Counted from the first letter of the stretch, positions 50,611-60,544 are shown. The stretch: 64,000 nucleotides of DNA from Flavivirga sp. 57AJ16 (GCF_028736925.1 NZ_JAQZAT010000001.1:248001-312000); one strand, 5' to 3'. The notes: a model not told the origin generated them from the sequence alone. Translations and numbers: made by a program.

Positions 50611-53448
50611 TTATTTTATTATTAAAGTTTGTTTCTCTTCGCCTATTTGAATGTAGTACGTTCCTTTTGGCACATAATATTTATCATTCTTAGCCTTATT
50701 AATACCCATAGCAGTATTTTCTTTAAGGAGTGCTTTCCTCCCTTTTTCGGTTAGGGTCAAATCATAACTTGTATAGTTATAACCTCTATCTGCATTTACT
50801 TTAAATTGATTGAGTAAAGCGCCCTTTTCAGAAAATACTTTAATCGTTTTTTCTTCAGAGGCATTTGAATAGAACGCCACATCAACTTTAGGTTCAAAGG
50901 TTGCACGCCATTGGTTTGAAGTATTTCCCCAACGAGACGAATATCTTACCTCTTTAACTTTAAAAAGCGTTGTTGTTTTCAATTGTATATTGGCATTCAT
51001 CTGTTGGAGTACCGCAATATCTGTTCTGTAAATACTCCTTCCATGTGTTGCGAGCAATAAATGTTTAGCATGGGGCTGCACAACCAAGTCATGCACAGCA
51101 ACATTTGGCAATCCTTTGCTAAATGCTTCCCAACTTTGACCTTGATTAAACGAAACATAAGCCCCGTTGTCTGTTCCTAAATATAAAATATTCTCGTTTG
51201 TAGGGTCTTCCTTAATGACGTTAACCGGAGACATGGGGATATTGGAACCAATAGCCTGCCATGTTTTACCGTAGTCATTGCTCATATAGGCATATACCGT
51301 AAAATCGTCCCAACGATAGCCATTTAAGGTTGCATAAACACGCTCTTTTTTATGCTGCGATGCCACAACCCGACTTACCCAGAGGTCTTTTGGTAAGGTA
51401 TTTGAAATAGTCTCCCAGCTTCCACCAGCATCTTTGGTCACTTGAATTAATCCGTCGTCACTACCGGTATAGATCAACCCGAATTGAAAAGGGGATTCAC
51501 TAATCGTTGTTAATGTTCCGTAGGCAACGTTTCCTTTTTTACCTCCATTGGTAAGATCATCACTAATGGCCGTCCAATCGGTTCCCTGATTCATTGAGCG
51601 CATTAACTTGTTGCCTCCTAAATACAAAATATCCTGATTATGAGGTGATAATAAAATGGGGGTTTGCCAATTAAAACGGTACGGCTGCTCTCCCAATTCA
51701 TGTTTTGGCTGTATATAAGTCTCTGCTTTGGTCCCTAGATGCAGTCTATAGTAATTTCCGAATTGATAACCTGTGTATACAACATTATGATCTCTATTGT
51801 CAATTTGAACCTGCATCCCGTCTCCGCCCATAATACTTTTCCAAGGGTATTGCCCACTTTGATGCCAGCTTTTATCCTCTCGAGCATTATTTGCACCAAC
51901 CCAAACGCCATTATCTTGTAAGCCACCATAAACATGGTATGGTTTAGCGTTGTCTACGTTTATAGCATAAAACTGACCAACAGAATTAACATTGAGCTTT
52001 TCCCAGGTCCCTCCATCATCATAGCTCATGTTTAATCCACCGTCATTACCATTTATTAAATGTCCTGGTTTTTTAGGGTTTACCCACAATGCTTGGTGAT
52101 CTGCATGAACATTTTCCCTGCTTATAGAGGCAAAAGTTTGTCCGCCATCCTTAGATTTCAAAATAGGAACTCCTAAAACATAGATCCCTTTTTCATCTTG
52201 GGGATCTACTCTTATTTCCCCAAAATAATACCCATAGCTATAGTATAAATCATCTATATAACCGTTATGTGTTTTTTTCCAAGTTGCGCCACCGTCCTCA
52301 CTTTTGTAAACTTCGGCACCAATAACGGGTGTATCAAATAACATAGCATTGGCATTTTCAAGATATTTTGCAAGATCGATTGGTTTTACATTACCACTTC
52401 TTACCATTTGCTTTACATTTTCAGCTCTGTATTTTTCTTGAAATCCATTTGTTTTTAAAAATCCGTTGAGTTTTTTGTCATCAAGTTCAAAAAAGGTATC
52501 AACGGTCATGGTCTTGAAATCCTCTTTTGTGAGTCCATGTTTTTCTTTTTCTTCTTCAGGAGCTCTTCGAAATTGATTATCATGTAAAGCATAAATAATA
52601 TCATCATTAAAAACAGCCAACCCAATTCTACCAACGCCTTGACCTGTTGGAAACCCACTTTTTTCAGTAGAAACCTTGGTCCATGTATTTCCAGCATCTG
52701 TGCTTTTATAGATAGCAGAATTATTCCCACTGCCATCAAAATTCCAGGCTTTACGATCTTTAGTCCATGATGTTGCAAACATGAGGTTAAAATTATCGGG
52801 ACTACATTGCACATCAATAATACCACTCACATTATCTACGAATAAGTTTTGCTTCCAGGTTTTTCCTCCATCCGTCGTTTTGTAGATCCCACGTTCTTGG
52901 TTTGGGGAATATAAGTGTCCAGTAACACCAACAACCACTTCTTCGGGATTATTTGGATTGATTAAAATTCGACCTATATGGTGCGAATCTTTAAGACCCA
53001 TATTTTGCCAGGTCTTTCCATGATCTGTGGATTTTAAAATGCCAATACCTGCATAACTAGATCGGGACGCGTTATTTTCTCCAGTCCCTACCCAAATCGT
53101 TTTATTTTTCCAATCGACAGCAATATCGCCTACGTTTTGGGTATTCGATGTGTCCAATATCGGATTGAAAGAAGTACCATTATTATTAGTATACCAAACA
53201 CCTCCTGAGGCATACCCCACATAAAATTCGGTTGGATCGTCTGGATTAACAGCAACATCCGTAACCCGACCGCTCATAACTGTCGGCCCCATATTTTTAA
53301 AAGCAACATTTTTTACTAATGATGTTTGGGTAAGCTGCTCTTTTTTGATGTGTGCATCTTCTATTATTTTTGAAGCTGTTGCCGGTTGCTGCGCGGCTAT
53401 TTTTAAAAAAGAAATGACAAAAGGTAAGAGAAGAATTTTAAATTTCAT
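50611..53448 (-). CDS. Secreted Asp-box (BNR/sortilin-type) beta-propeller protein
   Basis: Starting at ATG 53448 (MKFKILLLPFVISFLKIAAQ) the protein has 945 residues with a signal peptide. The in-frame ATG at 53490 gives an unlikely longer leader. At least ten Asp-box repeats are visible, among them STDHGKTWQNM, KTTDGGKTWKQN, KSTDAGNTWTKV, KSEDGGATWKKT, MSYDDGGTWEKL, VTKDAGGSWETI and MSNDYGKTWQAI, as in sortilin/VPS10-like and glycosidase-like propellers. No catalytic residues of a known sialidase stand out. It is often annotated as a glycosyl hydrolase, but that function is unproven. The C-terminus lacks a clear type IX signal. Confidence 0.85.
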   Translation of the reverse strand: MKFKILLLPFVISFLKIAAQQPATASKIIEDAHIKKEQLTQTSLVKNVAFKNMGPTVMSGRVTDVAVNPDDPTEFYVGYASGGVWYTNNNGTSFNPILDTSNTQNVGDIAVDWKNKTIWVGTGENNASRSSYAGIGILKSTDHGKTWQNMGLKDSHHIGRILINPNNPEEVVVGVTGHLYSPNQERGIYKTTDGGKTWKQNLFVDNVSGIIDVQCSPDNFNLMFATSWTKDRKAWNFDGSGNNSAIYKSTDAGNTWTKVSTEKSGFPTGQGVGRIGLAVFNDDIIYALHDNQFRRAPEEEKEKHGLTKEDFKTMTVDTFFELDDKKLNGFLKTNGFQEKYRAENVKQMVRSGNVKPIDLAKYLENANAMLFDTPVIGAEVYKSEDGGATWKKTHNGYIDDLYYSYGYYFGEIRVDPQDEKGIYVLGVPILKSKDGGQTFASISRENVHADHQALWVNPKKPGHLINGNDGGLNMSYDDGGTWEKLNVNSVGQFYAINVDNAKPYHVYGGLQDNGVWVGANNAREDKSWHQSGQYPWKSIMGGDGMQVQIDNRDHNVVYTGYQFGNYYRLHLGTKAETYIQPKHELGEQPYRFNWQTPILLSPHNQDILYLGGNKLMRSMNQGTDWTAISDDLTNGGKKGNVAYGTLTTISESPFQFGLIYTGSDDGLIQVTKDAGGSWETISNTLPKDLWVSRVVASQHKKERVYATLNGYRWDDFTVYAYMSNDYGKTWQAIGSNIPMSPVNVIKEDPTNENILYLGTDNGAYVSFNQGQSWEAFSKGLPNVAVHDLVVQPHAKHLLLATHGRSIYRTDIAVLQQMNANIQLKTTTLFKVKEVRYSSRWGNTSNQWRATFEPKVDVAFYSNASEEKTIKVFSEKGALLNQFKVNADRGYNYTSYDLTLTEKGRKALLKENTAMGINKAKNDKYYVPKGTYYIQIGEEKQTLIIK

Positions 53449-53526
53449 GCTGGTCGATTTTAATTTTTGAAAATAATTAAAACTGACCAACTTTACACTA
53501 TTTTAATATGCTATAGTTTTGTTAAA

Positions 53527-55368
53527 TTAATCCAGCACCATCTTTCTAGTAATCATAGCATCCTCTGAATGGATATTTACAAAATAGATACCTTTGGAGA
53601 CTCCTACCACATCAATAGCCTTAGTTCTTGAGGTATTAGAAATGTCATATTCATTAATAAGTCTTCCACTTAAATCGTAAATCACGGCTTTCTCTAAATT
53701 AATAAAGGAATTATTAGCTATAAAAAATTGATCTTTTGCTGGATTAGGGTATAAGGTAATTGCTTTATTTAATTCTTCCTCTTCTACGCTTAATGAACAA
53801 GCGTGTGCAGTCATACTTGATTTTCCTGCAAAACACGAAGGAACACTAGATTCGCTTCTATTTTGCACATTGTTCCCTGCTATAATATTATTAGAACTTA
53901 AAGCCCTTAATTGTTCTGATGGGCCAATATTAAAATGCATAACATCATTATTTGTATCAATCACATGGCCCAATTGATGCGCATGACCTAATTCATGAAG
54001 TGCGACACTCTCAAAGTCAAACGCAGCACCAGGAAAACCATCACCATAAAACCAAGTTTCTCCATCATCAAATACAATATCCATTTCTGTTGGATACGAT
54101 TGAAAATCGTCCAAAGTGATTCCACATCCTGAAAAAGAATATGTAGTTTGTCCAAGTGTTCCAACAGGCAACTCAGCTCCATTGTCAAACCTAATAACAT
54201 TCACCTCATCAAAAGCGGCTACATCTATAGATGTAACCTCTCCTATAGTAAAGTTTACACCTGTTTCACAACGCCAAGTTTCTAAGGCAGATAAAAAGGC
54301 GGCTTTAGCTCCCGATTCTTCAACATCAGCATTAAAGCTTGTTTCCATTTGCCAAACATAACCTCCACTTCCATCATTATCAACATGTCTGGTTGGATAC
54401 GCATAGCTTTTTGTTTCTCCGGAAACGGTTAAATCAAAAACTGCATTAAGTTCAGAATATGTAACCGTTAAGTCAGAAGAAGAATCTACAACGTTTGAAG
54501 CCGCGTCTGTTACCCTAATATTTCCAGTTCCAGCCTCAGAAGGCACTTCAACCGTGATAGATGTAGAAGTCCAATTTAAAACTTGCGTATCTAAAGCATC
54601 TATATAATCAGGAGATCCCATATCTACTCCTCCAGAATCTGCATTTCTAAAACTAACCTTACCTTGAGCACTGCCAAAATCTCCAGAAGCTCCGTTTGAA
54701 ACAGTGATGGTTATTGTAGATTTTGTTCCAGCAGAAACACTTGTTGGAGAAAAAGATATGGCACTTGGTATTAAAACGCTTTTCTTTTCGTTTAATTTTT
54801 TACTTGCAACTTCAACATTAAAAGGAGCGATCTCTTTATAACCAGACTTTGTGTAGCCGATAATTTCTTTATAAAACGAGTCTGCAATTCCTTTTTTACT
54901 ACTGAAAAAATTTAAAGCAATATCATTATATAAGTTATATTTATAAAAACCTTGTAAAGAACTGTATACACTAAAATATTTATTAGCGGGTTTGTGTTTT
55001 TCTGTAATAGAAATGTTATTATCATACAAGGTAAACATTCCTAAATCGCTAATGTTTAATTTTAGACTATGTGTTACTACTTGGCAATTTAATCCGATGG
55101 TTCCTCCTTTTGTTATAACATCAACATAGCTTATTGGTTCTCCCTTAAAAACCTTATATACTTTAACTGTATTCACAGTGTAAATATTATTATCTAAACC
55201 TCTAAAGGGCTTTTTTGAAATCACTTTGCCTTCAACGACCAAACTTGAGTTTTCGATTTGTTGTTGTAATGAAATCTCTCTAATAAGCTGTTGAGCAAAC
55301 AAAACGGGCGAATTAAAAAGACAAATTAGTGTAATAGCAATTAAACGGGAGGGTATGTAAGTTTTCAT
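53527..55368 (-). CDS. Matrixin-type metalloprotease with TIG domain and type IX secretion signal
   Basis: The 613-residue protein has a signal peptide (about 1-25), an IPT/TIG-like domain (about 200-300; PSAISFSPTSVSAGTKSTIT), and a metalloprotease domain (about 310-495). The protease zinc motif is HELGHAHQLGH with a Met-turn region in NDVMHFN. A C-terminal T9SS sorting domain follows (about 535-613; LYPNPAKDQFFI, AVIYDLSGRLI, GIYFVNIHSEDAMITRKMVL). It should be exported to the surface or medium through the type IX system. It is next to, and on the same strand as, the Asp-box protein. Confidence 0.9.
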   Translation of the reverse strand: MKTYIPSRLIAITLICLFNSPVLFAQQLIREISLQQQIENSSLVVEGKVISKKPFRGLDNNIYTVNTVKVYKVFKGEPISYVDVITKGGTIGLNCQVVTHSLKLNISDLGMFTLYDNNISITEKHKPANKYFSVYSSLQGFYKYNLYNDIALNFFSSKKGIADSFYKEIIGYTKSGYKEIAPFNVEVASKKLNEKKSVLIPSAISFSPTSVSAGTKSTITITVSNGASGDFGSAQGKVSFRNADSGGVDMGSPDYIDALDTQVLNWTSTSITVEVPSEAGTGNIRVTDAASNVVDSSSDLTVTYSELNAVFDLTVSGETKSYAYPTRHVDNDGSGGYVWQMETSFNADVEESGAKAAFLSALETWRCETGVNFTIGEVTSIDVAAFDEVNVIRFDNGAELPVGTLGQTTYSFSGCGITLDDFQSYPTEMDIVFDDGETWFYGDGFPGAAFDFESVALHELGHAHQLGHVIDTNNDVMHFNIGPSEQLRALSSNNIIAGNNVQNRSESSVPSCFAGKSSMTAHACSLSVEEEELNKAITLYPNPAKDQFFIANNSFINLEKAVIYDLSGRLINEYDISNTSRTKAIDVVGVSKGIYFVNIHSEDAMITRKMVLD

Positions 55369-55567
55369 CTGATATTTTTTTGATAAACATTCGAGAGTAC
55401 TGTTTACTGATATATACGTAATATTAGGTGTTAGACGTTAAATCTTATGTCCCCTAAGACAAGCCTAATCCTACAAAACTTTAACAGAAACTATCAAATA
55501 TAACAAATTATAATCTAAATGATTTATTTAGCTTTGTCACATTTAGCAAACTTAATTTATAATTAAC

Positions 55568-56860
55568 ATGAAATACCTCCCAATTAGTAATAAGCTCTTT
55601 ATAAAGAATCGCAAAAACTTTACTACACAAATGACACCTAAAAGTTTGGCTGTTTTTAATTCAAACGATATCTACCCCATAAGTGCCGATAGTACCATGC
55701 CCTTTGAGCAGCATCGAGACATCTTTTATCTAAGTGGTGTAGATCAAGAAGAAAGTATGCTTGTATTATTTCCAGATTGCCCAAAAGAAAAGCATCGTGA
55801 GATCTTATTTTTAAAGGAAACGAATGAACATATAGCTATTTGGGAAGGAGAAAAATTAACCAAGGAAAAAGCTTTAGAGACCAGCGGCATTAAAACTGTT
55901 TATTGGCTACAGGACATGGAGAAAATCATGTTTGAGATTATGACGCAGTGCGATACGGTCTATATTAATACTAATGAGCACTACAGGGCTAATGTAGAGG
56001 TAGAAACTCGAGAAGATCGTTTTACAAAATGGTTAAAAGAAAAATATCCTGCACATGCTGTTGCTAAAAGCAATCCCATATTACAAAGGCTTCGCTCTAT
56101 AAAAGACAACATTGAAATAGATTTAATTCAACAAGCCTGCAATATTACCGAGAAAGGATTTAGGCGCATCCTAAATTTTGTAAAGCCCGGTGTTTGGGAG
56201 CATGAAATTGAAGCTGAATTTATGCATGAATTTTTACGAAATCGCTCTAAAAAATTTGCTTATACACCCATTATAGCTTCTGGAAATAATGCTAATGTAT
56301 TGCATTATGTAGAAAACAACCAACAATGTAAAGCCGGCGATTTAATATTAATGGATATAGGCGCAGAATATGCTAATTATTCTAGTGATATGACACGTAG
56401 TGTTCCTGTTTCCGGAAAATTCACGCCCAGACAAAAAGACGTTTATAACGCAGTGAATAGAGTAAAAAAAGAAGCTACAAAAATGCTGACTCCCGGAACT
56501 ATTTGGGAAGACTACCATATTGAAGTCGGTAAAATAATGACCAGTGAGTTACTTGGCTTAGGACTGCTGGATAAAAACGATGTACAAAACGAAAATCCAG
56601 AATGGCCTGCGTACAAAAAATATTTTATGCACGGCACGAGCCATCATATGGGACTGGACACACATGATTATGGTATATTAACAGAGCCCATGCAAGCTAA
56701 TATGGTATTTACGGTAGAACCCGGAATTTATATTCCAGATGAAGGCTTTGGCATACGATTAGAAGACGATGTGGTTATTCAGGAAAAGGGGGAGCCATTC
56801 AATTTAATGAGACATATTCCTATTGAAACAGACGAGATAGAAGACATTATGAACTCATAA
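55568..56860 (+). CDS. pepP: Xaa-Pro aminopeptidase (aminopeptidase P family)
   Basis: The 430-residue enzyme removes the residue before a proline at the N-terminus of peptides. It has the N-terminal domain (about 1-170; STMPFEQHRDIFYLSGVDQ) and the pita-bread domain with the five metal ligands: LMDIGAEYANYSSDMTRSVP (two Asp), HGTSHHMGLDTHD (His), FTVEPGIYIPDE (Glu) and GIRLEDDVVI (Glu). It is followed by a strong bidirectional terminator. Confidence 0.95.
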   Translation: MKYLPISNKLFIKNRKNFTTQMTPKSLAVFNSNDIYPISADSTMPFEQHRDIFYLSGVDQEESMLVLFPDCPKEKHREILFLKETNEHIAIWEGEKLTKEKALETSGIKTVYWLQDMEKIMFEIMTQCDTVYINTNEHYRANVEVETREDRFTKWLKEKYPAHAVAKSNPILQRLRSIKDNIEIDLIQQACNITEKGFRRILNFVKPGVWEHEIEAEFMHEFLRNRSKKFAYTPIIASGNNANVLHYVENNQQCKAGDLILMDIGAEYANYSSDMTRSVPVSGKFTPRQKDVYNAVNRVKKEATKMLTPGTIWEDYHIEVGKIMTSELLGLGLLDKNDVQNENPEWPAYKKYFMHGTSHHMGLDTHDYGILTEPMQANMVFTVEPGIYIPDEGFGIRLEDDVVIQEKGEPFNLMRHIPIETDEIEDIMNS

Positions 56861-56870
56861 AACAAAGAAG

Positions 56871-56898
56871 AAAGGGTCGTTTAAAAACGACCCTTTTT
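56871..56898. terminator. Bidirectional terminator between pepP and lysC
   Basis: AAAGGGTCGTTT and its mirror AAACGACCCTTT form a 12-bp stem with an AA loop and flanking A and T runs. It lies between convergent genes. Confidence 0.9.
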
Positions 56899-56923
56899 GC
56901 TAACAACACTAAAATTTTGCAAT

Positions 56924-58246
56924 TTAAAGAGTGACTAATTCAAATAAATAATCATTTAGTTTTTGCAGCGAATTAATTTTGTCTTTTGTATCTACCAATA
57001 GAGAAATATTATTTTTGCTTCCTCCATAAGAAATCATTCTAATTTTTACATCCTGTAATATTTGAAATAACTTATATGTGTCTTGGTGATTAACCACAGA
57101 ATGTCCTACCAAACAAATAATACTTTGGTTTTTATCAACTTCTATGACAGCTATTTTTTCTAATTCCTCAATGATCTTATCCAAGTTTCTATCGTCATCG
57201 ATCGTTAAAGAAACAGCTACCTCAGATGTTGTAATCATATCGATAGGGGTTTTGTAAATTTCGAAAATTTCAAATACCTTTTTTAAGAAACCATGTGCCT
57301 GCAACATTCTCGCAGATTTAATTTTTATGGCTATAATATGATCCTTGGCAGCTATGGCCTTAATACCATTTTCTGAAGTGATATTTGAAATCAATGTTCC
57401 ATGAGCATCAGGATTCATGGTATTTTTTAAACGTACCGGAATGTTATCTGCCCTAACTGGTGTCACTGTTTGTGGATGCAATATCTTTGCCCCAAAATAA
57501 GCCAATTCTGCTGCTTCATCAAATGACAAATTCGAAATGGGCTTCGTATTTTCAACATATCTAGGGTCGTTGTTGTGCATCCCGTCAATATCTGTCCAAA
57601 TTTGCACTTCCTCAGCTTTAATAGCAGCACCGATTAAAGTTGCCGTATAATCACTCCCACCACGCTGTAAATTTGAAATCTCATCGTTATCATCCAAACA
57701 AATAAACCCTTGAGTGATATATATTTCTGAATTTTCTACAGAATTTAAAGCAATTTCAAAGTGTTGTTTTATATAACTTATATTCGGTTCTTTATCGGCA
57801 TCTATACGCATAAAACTTAAAGCTGGCAATAAAGTGGAACTTATGCCTTCTTGTTTCAAATAACAGTTAAGCATATATGTAGAAAGCAATTCTCCTTGAG
57901 CAACGATATTATTTTCTAAACTAATAGAAAAGGCTTTATAAGTGCATGCTACTAAAAAGTCAAAAACACCAGAAGTATAATCCTTAACCTCGTTGTTCAA
58001 CACTTTGTTAGTTAAAAGTTGATCTATGGTAATAGCATACGCTTCATGGAGCTTATTAATTTTATCAACAGCCTCATTTGGTACTTTGTTTGCAATATCA
58101 TTTGCAATGGCAACTAACTGGTTTGTAGTTCCAGACATGGCCGAAAGCACAACTATCTTCCTATCTCCATCATTAATAATATCTTTAACGTTACATATAT
58201 TTTCTATAGAACCTACAGATGTACCACCAAACTTTAATACTTTCAT
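56924..58246 (-). CDS. lysC: Aspartate kinase, monofunctional
   Basis: This enzyme phosphorylates aspartate as the first step to Lys, Thr, Met and diaminopimelate. The 440-residue protein has MKVLKFGGTSVGSIENI, LSAMSGTTNQLVAIA, FICLDDNDEISNLQRGGSDYTATLIGAA and AYFGAKILHPQTVTP, and then two ACT domains (about 295-440; PIDMITTSEVAVSLTIDDD, VRMISYGGSKNNISLLVD-like end). No homoserine dehydrogenase domain is fused. It is divergent from an ACT-like gene that shares its upstream region. Confidence 0.95.
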   Translation of the reverse strand: MKVLKFGGTSVGSIENICNVKDIINDGDRKIVVLSAMSGTTNQLVAIANDIANKVPNEAVDKINKLHEAYAITIDQLLTNKVLNNEVKDYTSGVFDFLVACTYKAFSISLENNIVAQGELLSTYMLNCYLKQEGISSTLLPALSFMRIDADKEPNISYIKQHFEIALNSVENSEIYITQGFICLDDNDEISNLQRGGSDYTATLIGAAIKAEEVQIWTDIDGMHNNDPRYVENTKPISNLSFDEAAELAYFGAKILHPQTVTPVRADNIPVRLKNTMNPDAHGTLISNITSENGIKAIAAKDHIIAIKIKSARMLQAHGFLKKVFEIFEIYKTPIDMITTSEVAVSLTIDDDRNLDKIIEELEKIAVIEVDKNQSIICLVGHSVVNHQDTYKLFQILQDVKIRMISYGGSKNNISLLVDTKDKINSLQKLNDYLFELVTL

Positions 58247-58313
58247 TTACATAAATTTAAGTGTAAAACTAAAACTCCTTTATTCAATACCTATATTTAT
58301 TTAAAAAAAAGAT

Positions 58314-58321
58314 TATTTTTG
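58314..58321 (+). promoter_or_regulatory. -7 box for the ACT-like gene
   Basis: TATTTTTG followed by CACA is a good TAnnTTTG match, 23 bp before the ATG at 58344, in the gap shared with lysC on the other strand. Confidence 0.5.
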
Positions 58322-58343
58322 CACATATTGTTAAATATTTAAC

Positions 58344-59000
58344 ATGAAAACCGTATCTAACTGTGTTGAAGACATTTTAATAACGCAGCCTTATTTGGAA
58401 GAGGCACTGTCTAGAAACATCATAAACTTTAGCGCCTTAGCTATAGAATTAACGGAACCTATTAGCAAAATGCTAAAAAAGGATGTTAAACCTGGTGCCA
58501 TTATGATGGCCTTAAGACGTTACAATCCACCTACAGCGTTAACCAATTCAATAAAAATGAAACGGGTTATTCAGAATTTAGGAGACATCACTGTACGTTC
58601 TAACTTAACAGATTTTACAGTTAAAAATTCTGATACTATTATCGATAACCATTCTAAAATTCTAGATAGAATAAATCAAGAATCTAAATTATTCTACACA
58701 TTTACAAGGGGTATCCACGAGAGCAACATTATAATTTCCAGTAGCCTAAAGGATTTTATTACTGATCGATTAAAAAACGAAACCTTTTTAGCAATACAAG
58801 GTGGATTGTCTGCAATTAGCATAAACTTGCCTCAAGACAACTCTAAAGTTGCCGGTTTATATTATCATTTTTTTAAACGCTTAGCATGGGAAGGTATTGT
58901 TCTTTACGAGGTCATCTCAACCACAAACGAATTTACAATTTTAGTAGAAGATCAATATGTAGACAAAGCCTTTACTGCCATTAAAAAAGTAAAATCCTAG
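58344..59000 (+). CDS. ACT-like regulatory-domain protein divergent from lysC
   Basis: The 218-residue cytoplasmic protein has an N-terminal helical domain with EALSRNIINFSALAIELTEP and VKPGAIMMALRRYNPP. A C-terminal part (about 120-215) looks like tandem ACT-type strands: ESNIIISSSLKDFI, LSAISINLPQDNSKVAGLYYHF and WEGIVLYEVISTTNEFTILV. Related sequences occur in archaea and Bacteroidota as aspartate-kinase-like regulatory proteins without a kinase domain. By position and fold it may sense an amino acid and act on lysC. This is inference. Confidence 0.7.
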   Translation: MKTVSNCVEDILITQPYLEEALSRNIINFSALAIELTEPISKMLKKDVKPGAIMMALRRYNPPTALTNSIKMKRVIQNLGDITVRSNLTDFTVKNSDTIIDNHSKILDRINQESKLFYTFTRGIHESNIIISSSLKDFITDRLKNETFLAIQGGLSAISINLPQDNSKVAGLYYHFFKRLAWEGIVLYEVISTTNEFTILVEDQYVDKAFTAIKKVKS

Positions 59001-59042
59001 TCTTTCTTATTTGAATGATTTTTACCTTTGCATAAGATTAAT

Positions 59043-59114
59043 AAAGAATTTCTTGAAACGAGCGAAATACCTTTACAGCTTGCCTCGAGGATAGCTCGTT
59101 TCAGGAAATTCTTT
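59043..59114. repeat. Inverted repeat with 21-bp arms (one mismatch)
   Basis: AAAGAATTTCTTGAAACGAG plus C (59043-59063) mirrors 59094-59114 with a single T/C difference. The 30-nt loop contains GCTTGCCTCGAGG, which recurs in the larger element just downstream. Confidence 0.75.
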
Positions 59115-59232
59115 TATTTAGATGCCCGCTTTATTCATTGTTTTCTATTTTATATTAATGAATTCATGAATCTTGCGATTTCACGGGAATGACAATCCTA
59201 CCTAAGAGCTGGCAGGCAGGTTAAACGGAAAC

Positions 59233-59418
59233 CCGAGGCTTACCCAATGTCATTAAGTTAAGACCGTAATGTCAGTCTGAGCCTTTCGGCTCCGCTCAAG
59301 ACAGGCTAAAGTCGAAGACCTATTGGAATTCTAGTTTTTATTAGTATTTAGGACTGCGCTCAATGTGACAAAAAATGAACAAATTACCTTAACTTAATGA
59401 CATTGAGGCTTGCCTCGG
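59233..59418. repeat. 186-bp inverted-repeat element
   Basis: Perfect 17-bp arms AATGTCATTAAGTTAAG (59246-59262) and its inverse (59388-59404) are extended outward by imperfect CCGAGGCTTACCC / GAGGCTTGCCTCGG. The interior carries repeat fragments (CTGAGCCTTTCGGCTCCGCTC hairpin, trimmed here) but no gene. Together with the smaller inverted repeat it fills the 439-bp gap before the hydrolase gene, and a GGCAGGCAGG remnant lies at about 59212. Confidence 0.7.
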
Positions 59419-59439
59419 AGAATCCTTTTCAATTTAAAA

Positions 59440-60219
59440 ATGAATTTACTATACAAAGACATTAATGTTTTCTATACCGATACAGGGAAAGGTCATGCCA
59501 TTGTCCTACTGCACGGATTTTTAGAAAACGCTTCCATGTGGAATACTTTTATTCCAACACTATCAAAAAAAAACAGGGTTATTTGTATCGATTTGTTGGG
59601 GCATGGAAAAACCGATTGCCTAGGTTATATACACTCTATGGAACTTATGGCCGACGCTGTTCAAGTGGTCTTAAAGCACTTAAGAATTCGTCGTTCTACT
59701 TTTATTGGACACTCCATGGGAGGCTATGTAGCACTCGCTTTTGCTGAAAAAAACCCTGATGAACTAAAAGGCTTATGCCTCATGAATTCCACAGCAAGTG
59801 CTGATACTATTGAAAAGAAAAAAAATAGAGATCGAGCCATCATAGCAGTTAAGCAAAACCATAAAATGTTTATTAGAATGGCTATCTCTAATTTATTTAG
59901 GCCAAAAAACAGAGTTATTTTTTCAGAAAAAATAAAGCAGCTAAAAAAGGAAGCCTTAAAAATGCCATTACAAGGTATTGTAGCATCTCTCGAAGGTATG
60001 AAAATTAGAAAAGATAGAGAAGCCCTTCTCCATTTCACACCTTTTAAGAAAATGTTGATTATTGGCAGAAAAGATCCCGTACTTGACTATAATTCATTAA
60101 TTTCCCAAACAAAAAACACTACTGTAGACGTGGTGGAATTTCCCGATGGACATATGAGCCATATTGAAAATGAAAGTGAATTTTTGCATATCATTATGCA
60201 TTTCGTCGAAAATATATAG
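59440..60219 (+). CDS. Alpha/beta-hydrolase
   Basis: From ATG 59440 (MNLLYKDINVFYTDTG) the protein has 259 residues. An in-frame TTG at 59410 lies in a repeat arm and is not used. It has the alpha/beta-hydrolase features LLHGFLENASMW (oxyanion loop), CIDLLGHGKTD, the nucleophile elbow FIGHSMGGYVALAFAE, MLIIGRKDPVLDYN (Asp) and FPDGHMSHIENE (catalytic His). The substrate is unknown. The family includes esterases and C-C hydrolases. Confidence 0.9.
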   Translation: MNLLYKDINVFYTDTGKGHAIVLLHGFLENASMWNTFIPTLSKKNRVICIDLLGHGKTDCLGYIHSMELMADAVQVVLKHLRIRRSTFIGHSMGGYVALAFAEKNPDELKGLCLMNSTASADTIEKKKNRDRAIIAVKQNHKMFIRMAISNLFRPKNRVIFSEKIKQLKKEALKMPLQGIVASLEGMKIRKDREALLHFTPFKKMLIIGRKDPVLDYNSLISQTKNTTVDVVEFPDGHMSHIENESEFLHIIMHFVENI

Positions 60220-60277
60220 CATTTTATCGTTTTATTAAGATTTTTATTTTAGATTTATTGCACATAAATTTTTAACC

Positions 60278-60544
60278 ATGAATAAAAACTCTAACAAACC
60301 TACTTTTATTCCTAAAATGTATTGTTCCCTTTTCGGCCATGATTATCTAGTAACCAAAAAAGTCACGTACCATGTTAAGGAATACACATGCTCTCACTGT
60401 AAAAAGCAATTAACAACCAATAGTAATGGTCAATTAATTGAACTTACACCCAAATTTAAAGAGATAAACGACATCTTAGAACGGATACATGCCTCTAGAA
60501 CAGAACGTTTAAAGAAGAAAACGCTCGCTTCGTCGATTTATTAA
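60278..60544 (+). CDS. Small zinc-ribbon-type protein, paralogue 1
   Basis: The 88-residue protein has MYCSLFGHDYLVTKKVTYH and YTCSHCKKQLTT, two Cys pairs that could bind a metal, and then LTPKFKEINDILERIHA. I do not recognise a named family, but it is 60-70 percent identical by eye to the next gene over 60 residues. It has a 20-residue N-terminal addition relative to that paralogue. Function unknown. Confidence 0.7.
   Translation: MNKNSNKPTFIPKMYCSLFGHDYLVTKKVTYHVKEYTCSHCKKQLTTNSNGQLIELTPKFKEINDILERIHASRTERLKKKTLASSIY

Noticed and set aside
59281-59330. Terminator or small RNA in the GAGCCTTTCGGCTC hairpin
   Set aside because: This is part of a common dispersed repeat family found across such genomes and lies inside a larger inverted-repeat element, so no separate function is claimed.
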